Positions 48,269 through 57,626 of a stretch of DNA of 64,000 bases are shown here, one piece after another. How positions within the stretch are numbered: the stretch's first letter is position 1; every line of letters begins with the position of its first letter. The position numbers and the translations under genes are program-made. This DNA comes from Stercoripulliclostridium_A sp045577735 (lineage in GTDB: Bacteria; Bacillota; Clostridia; Christensenellales; DTU072), in contig JAZNIY010000004.1 of the NCBI GenBank assembly GCA_045577735.1, forward strand, positions 1-64,000, in the 5' to 3' direction. The notes under the pieces are model-generated. The model did no database searches and was not told the origin of the DNA. It worked only from the letters and a program-made list of their open reading frames with translations.

Positions 48269-49453
48269 CAACATTTTTTTGTTATAAACGTTATTACGAT
48301 TGATTATATCTAAAGTACCTTGTGCTGTGAAATCTAACTTTATCATATATCGTAAAGATTTATCGACTTTATTTACATCGCTATATCTAGTAAGGACGTT
48401 TTTGCAACCAAGGCTTAGGGCGGATAGAATGTCTTTTCTTGTAGAGCGTAAAGCTAATATTTGAACGTATGGAGGACACTTTACACATTCCTCGTATTTT
48501 TCTTTAGTAATATCAAATAATGCATACAAACAAATACGCTTTAATCTTGCCATAGTATAAGCTTTGGTTTTGGCTGATTCTAACATTTCTTCTACGGTAC
48601 TGGCATTTTGTGCAGCGATTTTAAGTCTATTATGTACACCACCAGTGACGTCATAATATTTTTCTAATTCATAACCAGAAATACTTTTTATTTTAAATAA
48701 AGTCATATCCCCTAGAGCATCGCGCTGAGGCTTAATAACAGAGAGCATGCCCATGACGCTTTCTGGCACGGCATTTGAAACGTTTACCATGTCTCCACGA
48801 GCGAACGCTTGTCTTACTGCGGAAGAAGAAGGAAGGGGGGATGAAATATCACTGGAATCAAAATCTCCACCTTCACGCTTGATAGTATGAAGTTTAATAT
48901 CTAATCCAGCTTTAATTATTGCAGTAGCGTAAGAAACGCCTAGAATATTGTTCGGGCTTTCAAGAATGGTTTCGATTCCTCTGCATTCTTCATGGCTGTC
49001 CACATAATCTTTTATGGCATTGGCGCGCGCTTTAGGAAATGCTACACCCATGTCAAGATGTTTTCTAATATAACGGCTTAATTCTTCTGGCTCGTCTACT
49101 AGCAAACGTGCTAGTTTCATAATTAAATTCGCATCACCACATTCACTACCAAAACTAATATAGTGTACGTCGGGGAATGCCGATATGGTTTTAATTGCTC
49201 CATAAGCAAAATTATCAGCTGGAGAAATGGCATAAATTGTTGGGAGTTCAACAACAATATCGGCTCCAGCGTATATAGCTTGTTCAGCGCGCATATATTT
49301 GTCCGCAATAGCCGCGTCACCTCGTTGAGTAAAGCTTCCACTCATAACGCATAATATGGTATCGGCGCCGGTTTCTTCTTTTGCTTTTTTAAGATGCATT
49401 GCGTGGCCGTTGGTTAATGGGTTATATTCACATATAATTGCGGTAATTTTCAT
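48260..49453 (-). CDS. tmcAL: tRNA(Met) cytidine acetate ligase
   Basis: YlbM/TmcAL acetylates the wobble cytidine of elongator tRNA-Met using acetate and ATP. The 397-residue protein has the nucleotidyltransferase-like CEYNPLTNGHAMHL at 8-21 with N-G-H, then GSFTQRGD and the R-x-A-x-A segment, and a helical C-terminal part. It lies beside ylbJ as in Bacillus, but in the opposite direction. It is divergent from pta-ackA, which handle acetate; sharing a substrate may be coincidence. Confidence 0.92.
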   Translation of the reverse strand: MKITAIICEYNPLTNGHAMHLKKAKEETGADTILCVMSGSFTQRGDAAIADKYMRAEQAIYAGADIVVELPTIYAISPADNFAYGAIKTISAFPDVHYISFGSECGDANLIMKLARLLVDEPEELSRYIRKHLDMGVAFPKARANAIKDYVDSHEECRGIETILESPNNILGVSYATAIIKAGLDIKLHTIKREGGDFDSSDISSPLPSSSAVRQAFARGDMVNVSNAVPESVMGMLSVIKPQRDALGDMTLFKIKSISGYELEKYYDVTGGVHNRLKIAAQNASTVEEMLESAKTKAYTMARLKRICLYALFDITKEKYEECVKCPPYVQILALRSTRKDILSALSLGCKNVLTRYSDVNKVDKSLRYMIKLDFTAQGTLDIINRNNVYNKKMLLI

Positions 49454-49502
49454 TAAAGCTATTTCTCCAATTTAAGTCGAATTAGGTTTTTTTCAAAACT
49501 GC

Positions 49503-49531
49503 TTGATTTTAACCTCATTTCGTAGTAATAT
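49503..49531 (+). promoter_or_regulatory. Promoter of pta-ackA
   Basis: TTGATT (49503-49508), 17-bp spacer, TAATAT (49526-49531). A TATACT lies 3 bp further on, so the exact -10 is uncertain. The leader of about 70 nt is AT-rich. Confidence 0.6.
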
Positions 49532-49606
49532 ACTATAGGACTATATATATTATATTACTTTATATAGCATTCCGTCAAATAAACAAAACTTTTTTTGGAG
49601 GCAATT

Positions 49607-50596
49607 ATGTCGAAGTTAATGGATACTATTATCGCTCGTGCTAAAGCCGCTAACAAGCACATCGTTTTGGCAGAAGGCGAAGAGAGCCGTATCATCAACG
49701 CTGCAGCAATAGTTAAACAACAAGGTATAGCTAACATTACTCTTTTAGGTGATAAAGAAGTTATTCTTTCAAAAGTAGAAGAGGGTGCTCTTGATGGAGT
49801 TAATATTATTAACCCAAAAACGTCTGACAAACTCAGTGCATATGCAAATCTTCTTTATGAATTACGTAAAGCTAAGGGCATGACTGAAGAAAAGGCTTTA
49901 CAACTTGCATCTAATCCTTTGTTCTTTGGTTGCTTAATGGTTAAGAGTGGTGATGCAGATGGTATGGTTGCTGGTGCTATTAATTCAACTGGTGACGTAT
50001 TGCGTCCCGCATTGCAAATTATTAAGACTAAGCCAGGAATCAAAACTGTTTCTGGTTGTTTCGTAATGGGCCTTCCAGAAGGATCACCCTATGGCGATAA
50101 TGGAGTAATGGTATTTGGTGATTGTGCAGTTTTACCCGATCCTACCGCTGAACAATTAGTTGATATTGCTCTTGCATCTGCAGCTAGTGCAAGAAAAATA
50201 GCTAATATTGCAGATCCCAAAGTAGCAATGTTGAGTTTCTCAACCAAAGGAAGCGCATCACATCCTAACGTAGATAAAGTTCAACAAGCAACTGCAATGC
50301 TTAAAGAAAAAGAACTTGACTTTGATCTTGATGGTGAACTTCAACTTGATGCTGCCATCGTGCCCAAAGTTGGTGAGCTCAAAGCTCCTGGCTCAAAGGT
50401 TGCCGGCCATGCTAACGTTCTTGTTTTCCCCGATCTTCAATCGGGTAACATAGGTTACAAAATCGCTCAACGTTTTGGCGGAATGGAAGCGATTGGACCA
50501 ATTTGTCAAGGTCTTGCTCTTCCGGTTAATGACCTTTCTAGAGGTTGCTCCGTTAGCGACGTCGTTGGTGTTGTTGCAATTACTGCTCTACAATAG
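49607..50596 (+). CDS. pta: Phosphate acetyltransferase
   Basis: Converts acetyl-CoA and phosphate to acetyl phosphate, first step of acetate formation. The 329-residue short-form enzyme has VLAEGEESRI near 18-27, KSGDADGMVAGAINST (about 107-122) and the C-terminal NDLSRGCSVSDVVGV (about 307-321). GGAGG precedes ATG 49607. ackA begins 10 bp after its stop, so both enzymes are made together to yield ATP from pyruvate-derived acetyl-CoA. Confidence 0.97.
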   Translation: MSKLMDTIIARAKAANKHIVLAEGEESRIINAAAIVKQQGIANITLLGDKEVILSKVEEGALDGVNIINPKTSDKLSAYANLLYELRKAKGMTEEKALQLASNPLFFGCLMVKSGDADGMVAGAINSTGDVLRPALQIIKTKPGIKTVSGCFVMGLPEGSPYGDNGVMVFGDCAVLPDPTAEQLVDIALASAASARKIANIADPKVAMLSFSTKGSASHPNVDKVQQATAMLKEKELDFDLDGELQLDAAIVPKVGELKAPGSKVAGHANVLVFPDLQSGNIGYKIAQRFGGMEAIGPICQGLALPVNDLSRGCSVSDVVGVVAITALQ

Positions 50597-50605
50597 GAGG
50601 AAAAT

Positions 50606-51805
50606 ATGAAAGTTTTAGTGCTTAATGCTGGTAGCTCATCTCTTAAATATCAAGTTATTGATATGGATAACGAAAAAACCATTGGTAAAGGTATCGTAGA
50701 AAAAATCGGTACCGGTTTGGTTGGTAAATTGAAGCAAGAGGCTTCTAATGACAAAGCTATTGTATTAGAACAAATTATAGCTGACCATACTGAAGCATTC
50801 ACTTTGGTTATGAAGGCATTGACCGACAAAGAAAATGGCATTATTGAATCAATGGATGAAATAGGTGCAATCGGTCATCGCGTTCTTCATGGTGGCGAAG
50901 ATTTTAAGTCCAGCGTAGTTGTTACTCCCGAAGTAATGGAAATTTGTGACAAGAATACCGTTCTTGGACCTCTACATATGCCTGCAAACCTTGGTTGCAT
51001 TCGTAGCTGTATGTCGCTAATGCCTGACAAAGTTAATGTTGCAGTATTCGATACAGAGTTCCATTCTTCAATGCCAGATTATGCATACATGTACGCAATT
51101 AATTATGATGATTATAAGCAACATAAAGTACGTAAGTATGGATTCCATGGCACTTCACACAAATTTGTTTCCAGTGAAGCTATTAAGTACCTCGGCAAAC
51201 AAGAAAGTAAGATTGTTACCTGCCACTTAGGCAATGGTTCATCTTTGGCAGCTGTTGTGAATGGAAAGTGTGTAGATACCAGCATGGGACTTACGCCTCT
51301 TGAAGGCATGGTCATGGGTACTAGAAGTGGTGATATCGATGCTGCTGCTGTTACCTTCCTAGCAGAGCAAAAGGGTATGACTGCAGCACAAATCGTTAAC
51401 TACCTAAACAAAGAATGTGGTTTTAAAGGTATTGCTGGTTATAGTGATTGCCGTGATCTTTCTAAACTTGCTGATGAAGGTGATGAAAGAGCAAAACTTG
51501 CTTTCAATATGTTTGCTTATAGGATTCGTAAATATATTGGTAGCTACGTTGCAGCAATGGGTGGTCTTGATTGTATAGTATTTACTGGTGGAATCGGTGA
51601 AAACTCTCCTGAAGCACGAGCTCTTATCATGAATGGACTTGAAGTATTTGGTGTTAAGTTCGATTACAACAAGAGTGCAACTTGTAAGAGGGGATGTTTC
51701 CAAGAATTGCATACCGAAGACAGCGCTGTTAAAGTCGTTATTATTCCCACAAATGAGGAATTGGTTATAGCACGCGATGCAAAAGCTCTTGCAGAGAGTA
51801 AATAA
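50606..51805 (+). CDS. ackA: Acetate kinase
   Basis: Forms ATP and acetate from acetyl phosphate. The 399-residue protein has NAGSSSLKYQ at 6-15, the HRVLHGG segment near 92-98, GFHGTSHKFVS (about 178-188), GTRSGDID (about 238-245) and the ATP-site VFTGGIGEN (about 326-334). GGAGG precedes ATG 50606. Second gene of pta-ackA. A gene for a DUF177/YceD protein, common between ackA and rpmF in related bacteria, is not here. Confidence 0.98.
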   Translation: MKVLVLNAGSSSLKYQVIDMDNEKTIGKGIVEKIGTGLVGKLKQEASNDKAIVLEQIIADHTEAFTLVMKALTDKENGIIESMDEIGAIGHRVLHGGEDFKSSVVVTPEVMEICDKNTVLGPLHMPANLGCIRSCMSLMPDKVNVAVFDTEFHSSMPDYAYMYAINYDDYKQHKVRKYGFHGTSHKFVSSEAIKYLGKQESKIVTCHLGNGSSLAAVVNGKCVDTSMGLTPLEGMVMGTRSGDIDAAAVTFLAEQKGMTAAQIVNYLNKECGFKGIAGYSDCRDLSKLADEGDERAKLAFNMFAYRIRKYIGSYVAAMGGLDCIVFTGGIGENSPEARALIMNGLEVFGVKFDYNKSATCKRGCFQELHTEDSAVKVVIIPTNEELVIARDAKALAESK

Positions 51806-51839
51806 TATAATTATTTCCTAATAAAATAGGCAAAAAAGT

Positions 51840-51868
51840 TTGACATAAGAATTTCGATTAGATATAAT
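51840..51868 (+). promoter_or_regulatory. Consensus promoter of rpmF
   Basis: TTGACA (51840-51845), 17-bp spacer, TATAAT (51863-51868), 41 bp before ATG 51910. Confidence 0.9.
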
Positions 51869-51909
51869 ATTCTAGCGAGTTTAAGATAAAATTAACGAGG
51901 AGGTCTAAT

Positions 51910-52101
51910 ATGGCAGTTCCGAAGAGAAAAGTTTCAAAGCAAAGAACCAATACTAGATATGCACAGTGGAAATTATCCGCTCCTAATCTTGTTGAATGCC
52001 CTCAATGCCACGAGCTTATCGAAGGCCACAAGGTTTGCCCTGAATGTGGATACTACAACGGTAAGCAAGTAGTCGTTAAGAAAGAAAAGAAAGATAACTA
52101 A
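51910..52101 (+). CDS. rpmF: 50S ribosomal protein L32, zinc-binding form
   Basis: A 63-residue ribosomal protein, MAVPKRKVSKQRTNTR start, with a zinc ribbon of C30-x2-C33 and C43-x2-C46. Presence of all four cysteines marks the zinc-dependent (C+) form. GAGGAGGT precedes ATG 51910. A hairpin follows before plsX. Confidence 0.98.
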   Translation: MAVPKRKVSKQRTNTRYAQWKLSAPNLVECPQCHELIEGHKVCPECGYYNGKQVVVKKEKKDN

Positions 52102-52114
52102 TTCAAATATCTAA

Positions 52115-52149
52115 CAATAAAGGAAGCTCGGCTTCCTTTATTGATTTTA
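52115..52149 (+). terminator. Long hairpin between rpmF and plsX, terminator or attenuator
   Basis: 13-bp perfect stem CAATAAAGGAAGC/GCTTCCTTTATTG with TCG loop, followed by ATTTTAT. No separate plsX promoter is evident, so the hairpin may let only part of transcription pass to the lipid gene. Confidence 0.75.
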
Positions 52150-52159
52150 TAGGAGTATT

Positions 52160-53182
52160 ATGAAAATAGTATTAGACGTTTTTGGTGGAGATAATGCCCC
52201 CGAAGAAATAGTAAAGGGAGCAGTCCAAGCATTACAAGAAAATGAAGGATTCAATTTGGTGTTGGTTGGTAAAAAAGATGTAATAGATAATTTACTAACT
52301 GAATATGGGTATCAAGGTGATAGAGTAGAAATTATCGATGCTCCTGACGTCATTACCAATAACGACGTTCCGACAGAAGCAATAAGAAGGAAAAAGGATA
52401 GTTCTTTGGTGGTCGCGTTTAAGACCTTAAACACCGATAGTGAATGTGTTGCGTTAATATCAGCAGGATCTTCCGGTGCTGTTCTTGCTGGTGGAATGCT
52501 CCTAGTTAAAAGAATTAAAGGCGTGACAAGAGCAGCTCTTGCTCCGTTACTTCCAACTATAAATGGTGGCTTTGTTACTTTGGTTGATTGTGGCGCAAAT
52601 GCTGATTGTAAACCACAAATGTTAGTTCAGTTTGCACATTTTGGTAAAGCAATGGCAACTGCATATATGGGCATCCAAAATCCAAGGATTGGTTTACTAT
52701 CCAACGGAACAGAGGATAAAAAAGGTAATCAGTTAAACACTGAAGCATTCCCACTTTTAAAAGCAGAAAATGGCATTAATTTTGTTGGTAATATGGAGGC
52801 TAGAGAAATTCTTTCTGGCGACTATGACGTTGTCGTCGCGGATGGCTTTAGCGGTAATATTGCTCTTAAGGGATGTGAGGGCACTGCGCTTGCATTCATG
52901 ACAATTCTTAAAAATTCAATCTTGGAAGGTGGATTAAGAGCAAAGATAGGTTATCTACTAATGAAACCAGTGTTTAAGAAAGTTAAGAAAACTTTGGACT
53001 ATAATGATTATGGTGGCGCTGTATTGGTCGGCCTACAAAAGATCGTAATTAAAGCTCATGGAAGTTCAAAAGCAAAATCAATAGCTGCTGCTATAATGCA
53101 AGCCGTTACTTTGCATAATAAAGGAATAGTTGAAGAAATAACTAAAGATTTGACTACTGAAATTCGGGTGGATAATGAATAA
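52160..53182 (+). CDS. plsX: Phosphate acyltransferase PlsX
   Basis: Makes acyl-phosphate from acyl-ACP for phospholipid synthesis at the membrane surface. The 340-residue enzyme begins MKIVLDVFGGDNAPEEIVKG, the PlsX signature (usually D-A-M-G-G-D), and has AGSSGAVLAGG (about 101-111) and DGFSGNIALKG (about 231-241). TAGGAG precedes ATG 52160. It overlaps rnc by 8 bp; acpP, usually between them, is absent. Confidence 0.96.
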   Translation: MKIVLDVFGGDNAPEEIVKGAVQALQENEGFNLVLVGKKDVIDNLLTEYGYQGDRVEIIDAPDVITNNDVPTEAIRRKKDSSLVVAFKTLNTDSECVALISAGSSGAVLAGGMLLVKRIKGVTRAALAPLLPTINGGFVTLVDCGANADCKPQMLVQFAHFGKAMATAYMGIQNPRIGLLSNGTEDKKGNQLNTEAFPLLKAENGINFVGNMEAREILSGDYDVVVADGFSGNIALKGCEGTALAFMTILKNSILEGGLRAKIGYLLMKPVFKKVKKTLDYNDYGGAVLVGLQKIVIKAHGSSKAKSIAAAIMQAVTLHNKGIVEEITKDLTTEIRVDNE

Positions 53183-53864
53183 ATCTGATATTCAAACTAT
53201 AGAAGGCATAATTGGTTATGAATTTGAAGATAAACGTCTTTTAGTTGAAGCGCTTACACATAGTTCATATGCTAATGAAAATGCAGATTTAAGCTATCAA
53301 AGATTAGAGTTTTTAGGGGATAGTATTTTAGGTTTCATTGTTTCATCTTTTTTATATAATCAATACAAAGAAGAAGATGAGGGGTTCCTAACTAAAACTA
53401 AAGCTAAAATTGTCTCAGGCAAATCGCTCTCTTCCACAATGGATGCTATGGGGCTAATTAAATATGTTCGTACCTCACAAGGATCCATAGAAGATGAAAT
53501 AATTAAAAGTAATAATGTTAAGGAAGATATTTTTGAATCTATTATTGGCGCGATAATGATTGACTCGGGTGACTATAAAGAGTGTGAAAAATATGTCTAT
53601 AGACACCTTGGGAAGAGTCTGAATAATAATTATCTCAAAGAGGAGGTAAGTGATTATAAATCACGATTGTTGGAGTATTTTGCGAGAAAACAAGGCAACA
53701 AAGTTGAATTTTTGGTTCAACCTCTTGGAAATAACGTCAATTCAGGTTTTGAAGCAACAGTTATTATAAATGGTGATCGTTTCGGAAAAGGCGAAGGTGT
53801 TTCTAAAAAGAAAGCAGAACAATTGGCATCTAAACGAACCTTAGATATGTTGAGAATCAAATAA
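53175..53864 (+). CDS. rnc: Ribonuclease III
   Basis: Cuts double-stranded RNA in rRNA, mRNA and SRP RNA processing. The 229-residue protein has the catalytic signature QRLEFLGDSILGF (about 42-54), the acidic DIFESIIGAI segment (about 117-126) and a C-terminal dsRNA-binding domain (about 155-226, ending KKAEQLASKRTLDML). It is coupled to plsX by overlap and ends at a terminator before smc. Confidence 0.97.
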   Translation: MNKSDIQTIEGIIGYEFEDKRLLVEALTHSSYANENADLSYQRLEFLGDSILGFIVSSFLYNQYKEEDEGFLTKTKAKIVSGKSLSSTMDAMGLIKYVRTSQGSIEDEIIKSNNVKEDIFESIIGAIMIDSGDYKECEKYVYRHLGKSLNNNYLKEEVSDYKSRLLEYFARKQGNKVEFLVQPLGNNVNSGFEATVIINGDRFGKGEGVSKKKAEQLASKRTLDMLRIK

Positions 53865-53883
53865 TATTATTATTTAAAATAAT

Positions 53884-53923
53884 AAAAAGCAATCCAAAAA
53901 GAAAAATTTGGGTTGCTTTTTTT
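53884..53923 (+). terminator. Terminator after rnc
   Basis: AAAGCAATCCAAA pairs with TTTGGGTTGCTTT (one T-G pair) around an 8-9 nt loop, followed by a T-run ending near 53923. Confidence 0.8.
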
Positions 53924-53985
53924 AATTACATATTTTATACTATAAACTATAGTAGTGCGCGTGCGCACGTAAGGAGTTAAGAAAT

Positions 53986-56900
53986 TTGAATTTAAAGAAG
54001 ATTGAATTGCATGGGTTTAAATCCTTTGCTGACAAAACGGAAATACCTTTTGAATCCAACGTAACGGGCATTGTAGGACCTAATGGGTGTGGTAAATCTA
54101 ACGTTATAGACGCGGTTAGGTGGGTGCTTGGTGAACAGGCTCCAAAAACATTGCGCGTAACAAAGATGCCAGACTTGATTTTTAATGGTACAACTAATCG
54201 TCTGTCCCTTTCTTATTGTGAAGTAAGTTTATACTTGGATAACGAAGACAGAAGATATAACGTTGACTTTGATGAAGTTGTTATTACTCGTAAACTTGTA
54301 CGTGGCGGTGAAGGTGAATACTTCATTAATAGGGAGCGTTGTAGACATAAAGACATAATAGACCTTTTCCGTGATACCGGAATAGGGCGTGAGGGCTATA
54401 GTATAATTGGACAAGGTAAGATTGACGAAATTTTGTCTAATAGCCCAGAAGGTAGAAGAAAAATTTTTGAAGAAGCTGCTGGTATTAGCCGTCAAAAAGC
54501 GAGAAAAGTTGAAACCGAACGCAAGCTAGAAAGAGCGCGTTTGGATATGTCGCGTATAAACGATATATTGCAAGAAGTAAGCTCAACTTTAGGACCTTTA
54601 GAGAAAGAAGCAAGTGATGCTTGTAAAGTAAAAGCGCTTCGTGAAAAGTTAAAATATCTAGAAGTAGCGTATTTCCTACATCAATGTGATAACAGTGCTG
54701 ACACTCGCGAGAGAATACGCGCTAGATTAAAAAAGATAGGAGATGAATTAACCGAGCAAACGAACGAACTTGATAGATTGAATCGCGATTACAACGTAAC
54801 GATGGTCGGTATTGAAAACGGAACAAAATATTCCAATATGTTACGTGATCAAATTACCGAATTGATGGTTGCAGCCGAAAAAGCACTAGGTGAAGGTCGC
54901 GCTCTAGGTAAAGATATTGAGTATGCTAAACAAGACAATGATGCTATAGCTGAAGCTAGAAAAATTAACAAAATAAAGTTAGAAGAAAAGGCTAAGTTTA
55001 TTGAAGAAAAGTTCATGACTTCTCAACAGAAAAGTAATGAATTACAATTAAAAGAACTCGAATCGGAAGAATTAAATAAAGAGTATACCAAAATTTCATA
55101 TTCGGTAGAGCAACAAGAAAAGGCTATTGATGCAAGCAATGAAATGTTTGTAGATAGGCTTTCTAAGAGTGCAGAAATTGATAAAGACGTTGCTGCGTTA
55201 GAGCTTGAACGCAAACTTCTTTTGGATGGTTTATCGAGCAATAAAGATGAATATGAAGACAAAAAAGAGCTTTCGGAAAAAGTTTCTAAAATAAAAGAAA
55301 AGTTTTTGATAGAAAAAGATGCGTTTGAAAAGGAGAAAAAAGAAAAACTTGAAGAACTTGCTCTCGCCAATATTAATAAAACAAACGCAGATGAAGAATT
55401 AAAAGAAGTTCAACAAAAGAAGATAAACTTACAAACTCGTATTCAAAATCTTGAGTTTAAGAAAAGTATAGTTGAAGAAAACATTAATAGCTACAACGAT
55501 TACGATGGAAGCATTCAAAACTTGATGGCATATGCTAAGGATCATCCAGAAGTGGAAGAAAAAATTGTTGCAACCGTTGCAGAGATTATTAGCGTGCCGA
55601 GAGATCTTCAGTTAGCTATAGAAATTGCTCTTGGTAAATCAATTCAAAACATTATTACCAAGAACGAATATGATGCTTCTGATTTGATGAAAGTCTTAAG
55701 AAACAACAACCTAGGTAGGGCGACTTTCTTGCCGATGACAACCATGAAGTATAATGATTTGTCAAGGGAGCAAGAAAGATCTCTTGATGAAGATGGCGTT
55801 GTAGGTGTTGCAAGCGAACTCATTAGATATGATTCTAAGTATAATAACATTATTTCTAACTTGTTAGGCAAAACGGTTATCGTAGAAGATCAGGATACTG
55901 CGATTAGGATTTCAAAGAAGTACGGCTACTCATTCCGATCCATAACTTTAGAGGGTGATGTATATTCTCCCAGTGGTGCTTTGACGGGTGGCGCAGCGGC
56001 AAAAGCAAGTGCAAGAATTCTATCTAGAGAAAGCGAAAAGGAAGATGTAATAAAGAAGATTAGACAGGCCAAAAAGGATCTGGAACTCATTTCTGCCGAC
56101 ATTGAAGACCGAGAAAATGAATGCAAGGAACTTGCTAGTGCCGTTAGTGTAATATCTTCTCGAGTTGCTAAACTTGATATTGAAATAACTCGTCTTGAAG
56201 GTGACATTTCTAAGTGTGATAGAGAAATTGATTTCTACCAATTGGAAATGAAGAAATTATTTGCCGGAAACGAGGGAAGTCTAACTCGTTTGGATGAGAT
56301 AGAGAAACTATTAAAAGAGGCTGGTAAAAACAAAGAAACTATTTCTTCCGATAGAACAAGTACGGACGATTATATTACTGAACTTAAGAATAAATATTAT
56401 GAAGATAAGCAGTTGCGGGAATCTTTGAATAAGCAAGTTACCGCAGTTATGATGGAGGTAACTTCTCTTAAAAACGAGATTGATTCTTTATCTAAGGAAA
56501 TATCTGCACTAAAAGCAGAATGCAAGATTCTAGAACAAGAGTTGATGGACTTTGATGTTCGTGAAAAGTTCAACAACGGGCGCCTAGAAAGGCTAAATAA
56601 GGAACTTGAAAAGATAGTTTCCAACTCAAAAGAGCAAGCGGAGATAAATGAACTCAAGGCTAAGTTGGTTGAACTCGATGCCGAAAAAGACAGGATGAAT
56701 GAGTTGGTCAAGGAACTTGATCAAAAGCGTATTGATCAAAATGAAATAGTTAATAAGACTAAGGAAAAACTCATTCGTGAAGAAGCAAATTTAGAGATGG
56801 TCGACACTCAAATTGCTACTATGAGCCAACGAATGGAAGAAAACTATGGCTATGATTTGGACATGGCAAAAGCATATTTTGTTACAGTAGATCCTGTTCA

Positions 56901-57615
56901 AATAGAGGTAGAATTTATTCCTGATAAAGCTAATTCAGAAATCAATTCTATTAGGCGTAAAATAGAAAGATTCGGTCCTATCAATGAGCTCGCAGAAGAA
57001 AAGTTTAGAGAGGAAAGTGAAAGATTTGAAGACCTTAATAAACAGTTCAACGACGTTCAAAAAGCTGAGCAAGATTTGATTCAAATCATCAATGAACTCA
57101 CTGCTGAAATGGTTGAAAAATTTACCGCTAGCTTTAACGTTATAAACGAAAACTTTAATGAAGTTTTCAAAGAGCTATTTGGTGGTGGTCGTGCTAAGAT
57201 GGAACTTGAAAAAGGTGTTAACGTTTTGGAGGCTGGTATTGAAATTATGGCAGAGCCTCCGGGAAAGAAACTTTCTAACTTGGCACCCTTGTCCGGTGGT
57301 GAAAGAGCGCTTACAGCTATTGCAATATTGTTTGCAATTATAAAACTTAACCCAATGCCTTTTAGCATTCTTGACGAGATTGAAGCAGCTCTCGATGAAA
57401 CTAATGCAAGATTATTTGCTCAATACTTGAATAAGTTCTCAAAGCATACTCAATTTATTGTTGTTACGCACAGAAAACCAACTATGCAATTATGTAATAC
57501 TTTGTTCGGCGTAACGATGCAAGAAAAGGGCGTTTCAAAGACGGTTAGAGTAAAACTTGAGGAAGCAGAAAAACACGCTGAAGTAAAGAAAAACAAGGAT
57601 GAACAACTTAAATAG
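53986..57615 (+). CDS. smc: Chromosome segregation ATPase SMC
   Basis: Condensin-type motor for chromosome organisation. The 1209-residue protein has Walker A GPNGCGKS at 31-38, two long coiled coils (about 165-500 and 680-1020) flanking a hinge (about 510-670) rich in Gly, and a C-terminal ABC head with LSGGE at 1102-1106 and ILDEIEAALDE. It starts with TTG 53986, 9 bp after AAGGAG; the sequence from there, MNLKKIELHGFKSFADKT, matches the family's N-terminus exactly, so the rare start is sound. A CG-rich palindrome (53955-53968) lies in its leader. ftsY follows after 11 bp. Confidence 0.97.
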   Translation: MNLKKIELHGFKSFADKTEIPFESNVTGIVGPNGCGKSNVIDAVRWVLGEQAPKTLRVTKMPDLIFNGTTNRLSLSYCEVSLYLDNEDRRYNVDFDEVVITRKLVRGGEGEYFINRERCRHKDIIDLFRDTGIGREGYSIIGQGKIDEILSNSPEGRRKIFEEAAGISRQKARKVETERKLERARLDMSRINDILQEVSSTLGPLEKEASDACKVKALREKLKYLEVAYFLHQCDNSADTRERIRARLKKIGDELTEQTNELDRLNRDYNVTMVGIENGTKYSNMLRDQITELMVAAEKALGEGRALGKDIEYAKQDNDAIAEARKINKIKLEEKAKFIEEKFMTSQQKSNELQLKELESEELNKEYTKISYSVEQQEKAIDASNEMFVDRLSKSAEIDKDVAALELERKLLLDGLSSNKDEYEDKKELSEKVSKIKEKFLIEKDAFEKEKKEKLEELALANINKTNADEELKEVQQKKINLQTRIQNLEFKKSIVEENINSYNDYDGSIQNLMAYAKDHPEVEEKIVATVAEIISVPRDLQLAIEIALGKSIQNIITKNEYDASDLMKVLRNNNLGRATFLPMTTMKYNDLSREQERSLDEDGVVGVASELIRYDSKYNNIISNLLGKTVIVEDQDTAIRISKKYGYSFRSITLEGDVYSPSGALTGGAAAKASARILSRESEKEDVIKKIRQAKKDLELISADIEDRENECKELASAVSVISSRVAKLDIEITRLEGDISKCDREIDFYQLEMKKLFAGNEGSLTRLDEIEKLLKEAGKNKETISSDRTSTDDYITELKNKYYEDKQLRESLNKQVTAVMMEVTSLKNEIDSLSKEISALKAECKILEQELMDFDVREKFNNGRLERLNKELEKIVSNSKEQAEINELKAKLVELDAEKDRMNELVKELDQKRIDQNEIVNKTKEKLIREEANLEMVDTQIATMSQRMEENYGYDLDMAKAYFVTVDPVQIEVEFIPDKANSEINSIRRKIERFGPINELAEEKFREESERFEDLNKQFNDVQKAEQDLIQIINELTAEMVEKFTASFNVINENFNEVFKELFGGGRAKMELEKGVNVLEAGIEIMAEPPGKKLSNLAPLSGGERALTAIAILFAIIKLNPMPFSILDEIEAALDETNARLFAQYLNKFSKHTQFIVVTHRKPTMQLCNTLFGVTMQEKGVSKTVRVKLEEAEKHAEVKKNKDEQLK

Positions 57616-57626
57616 GAGAGTATAAG

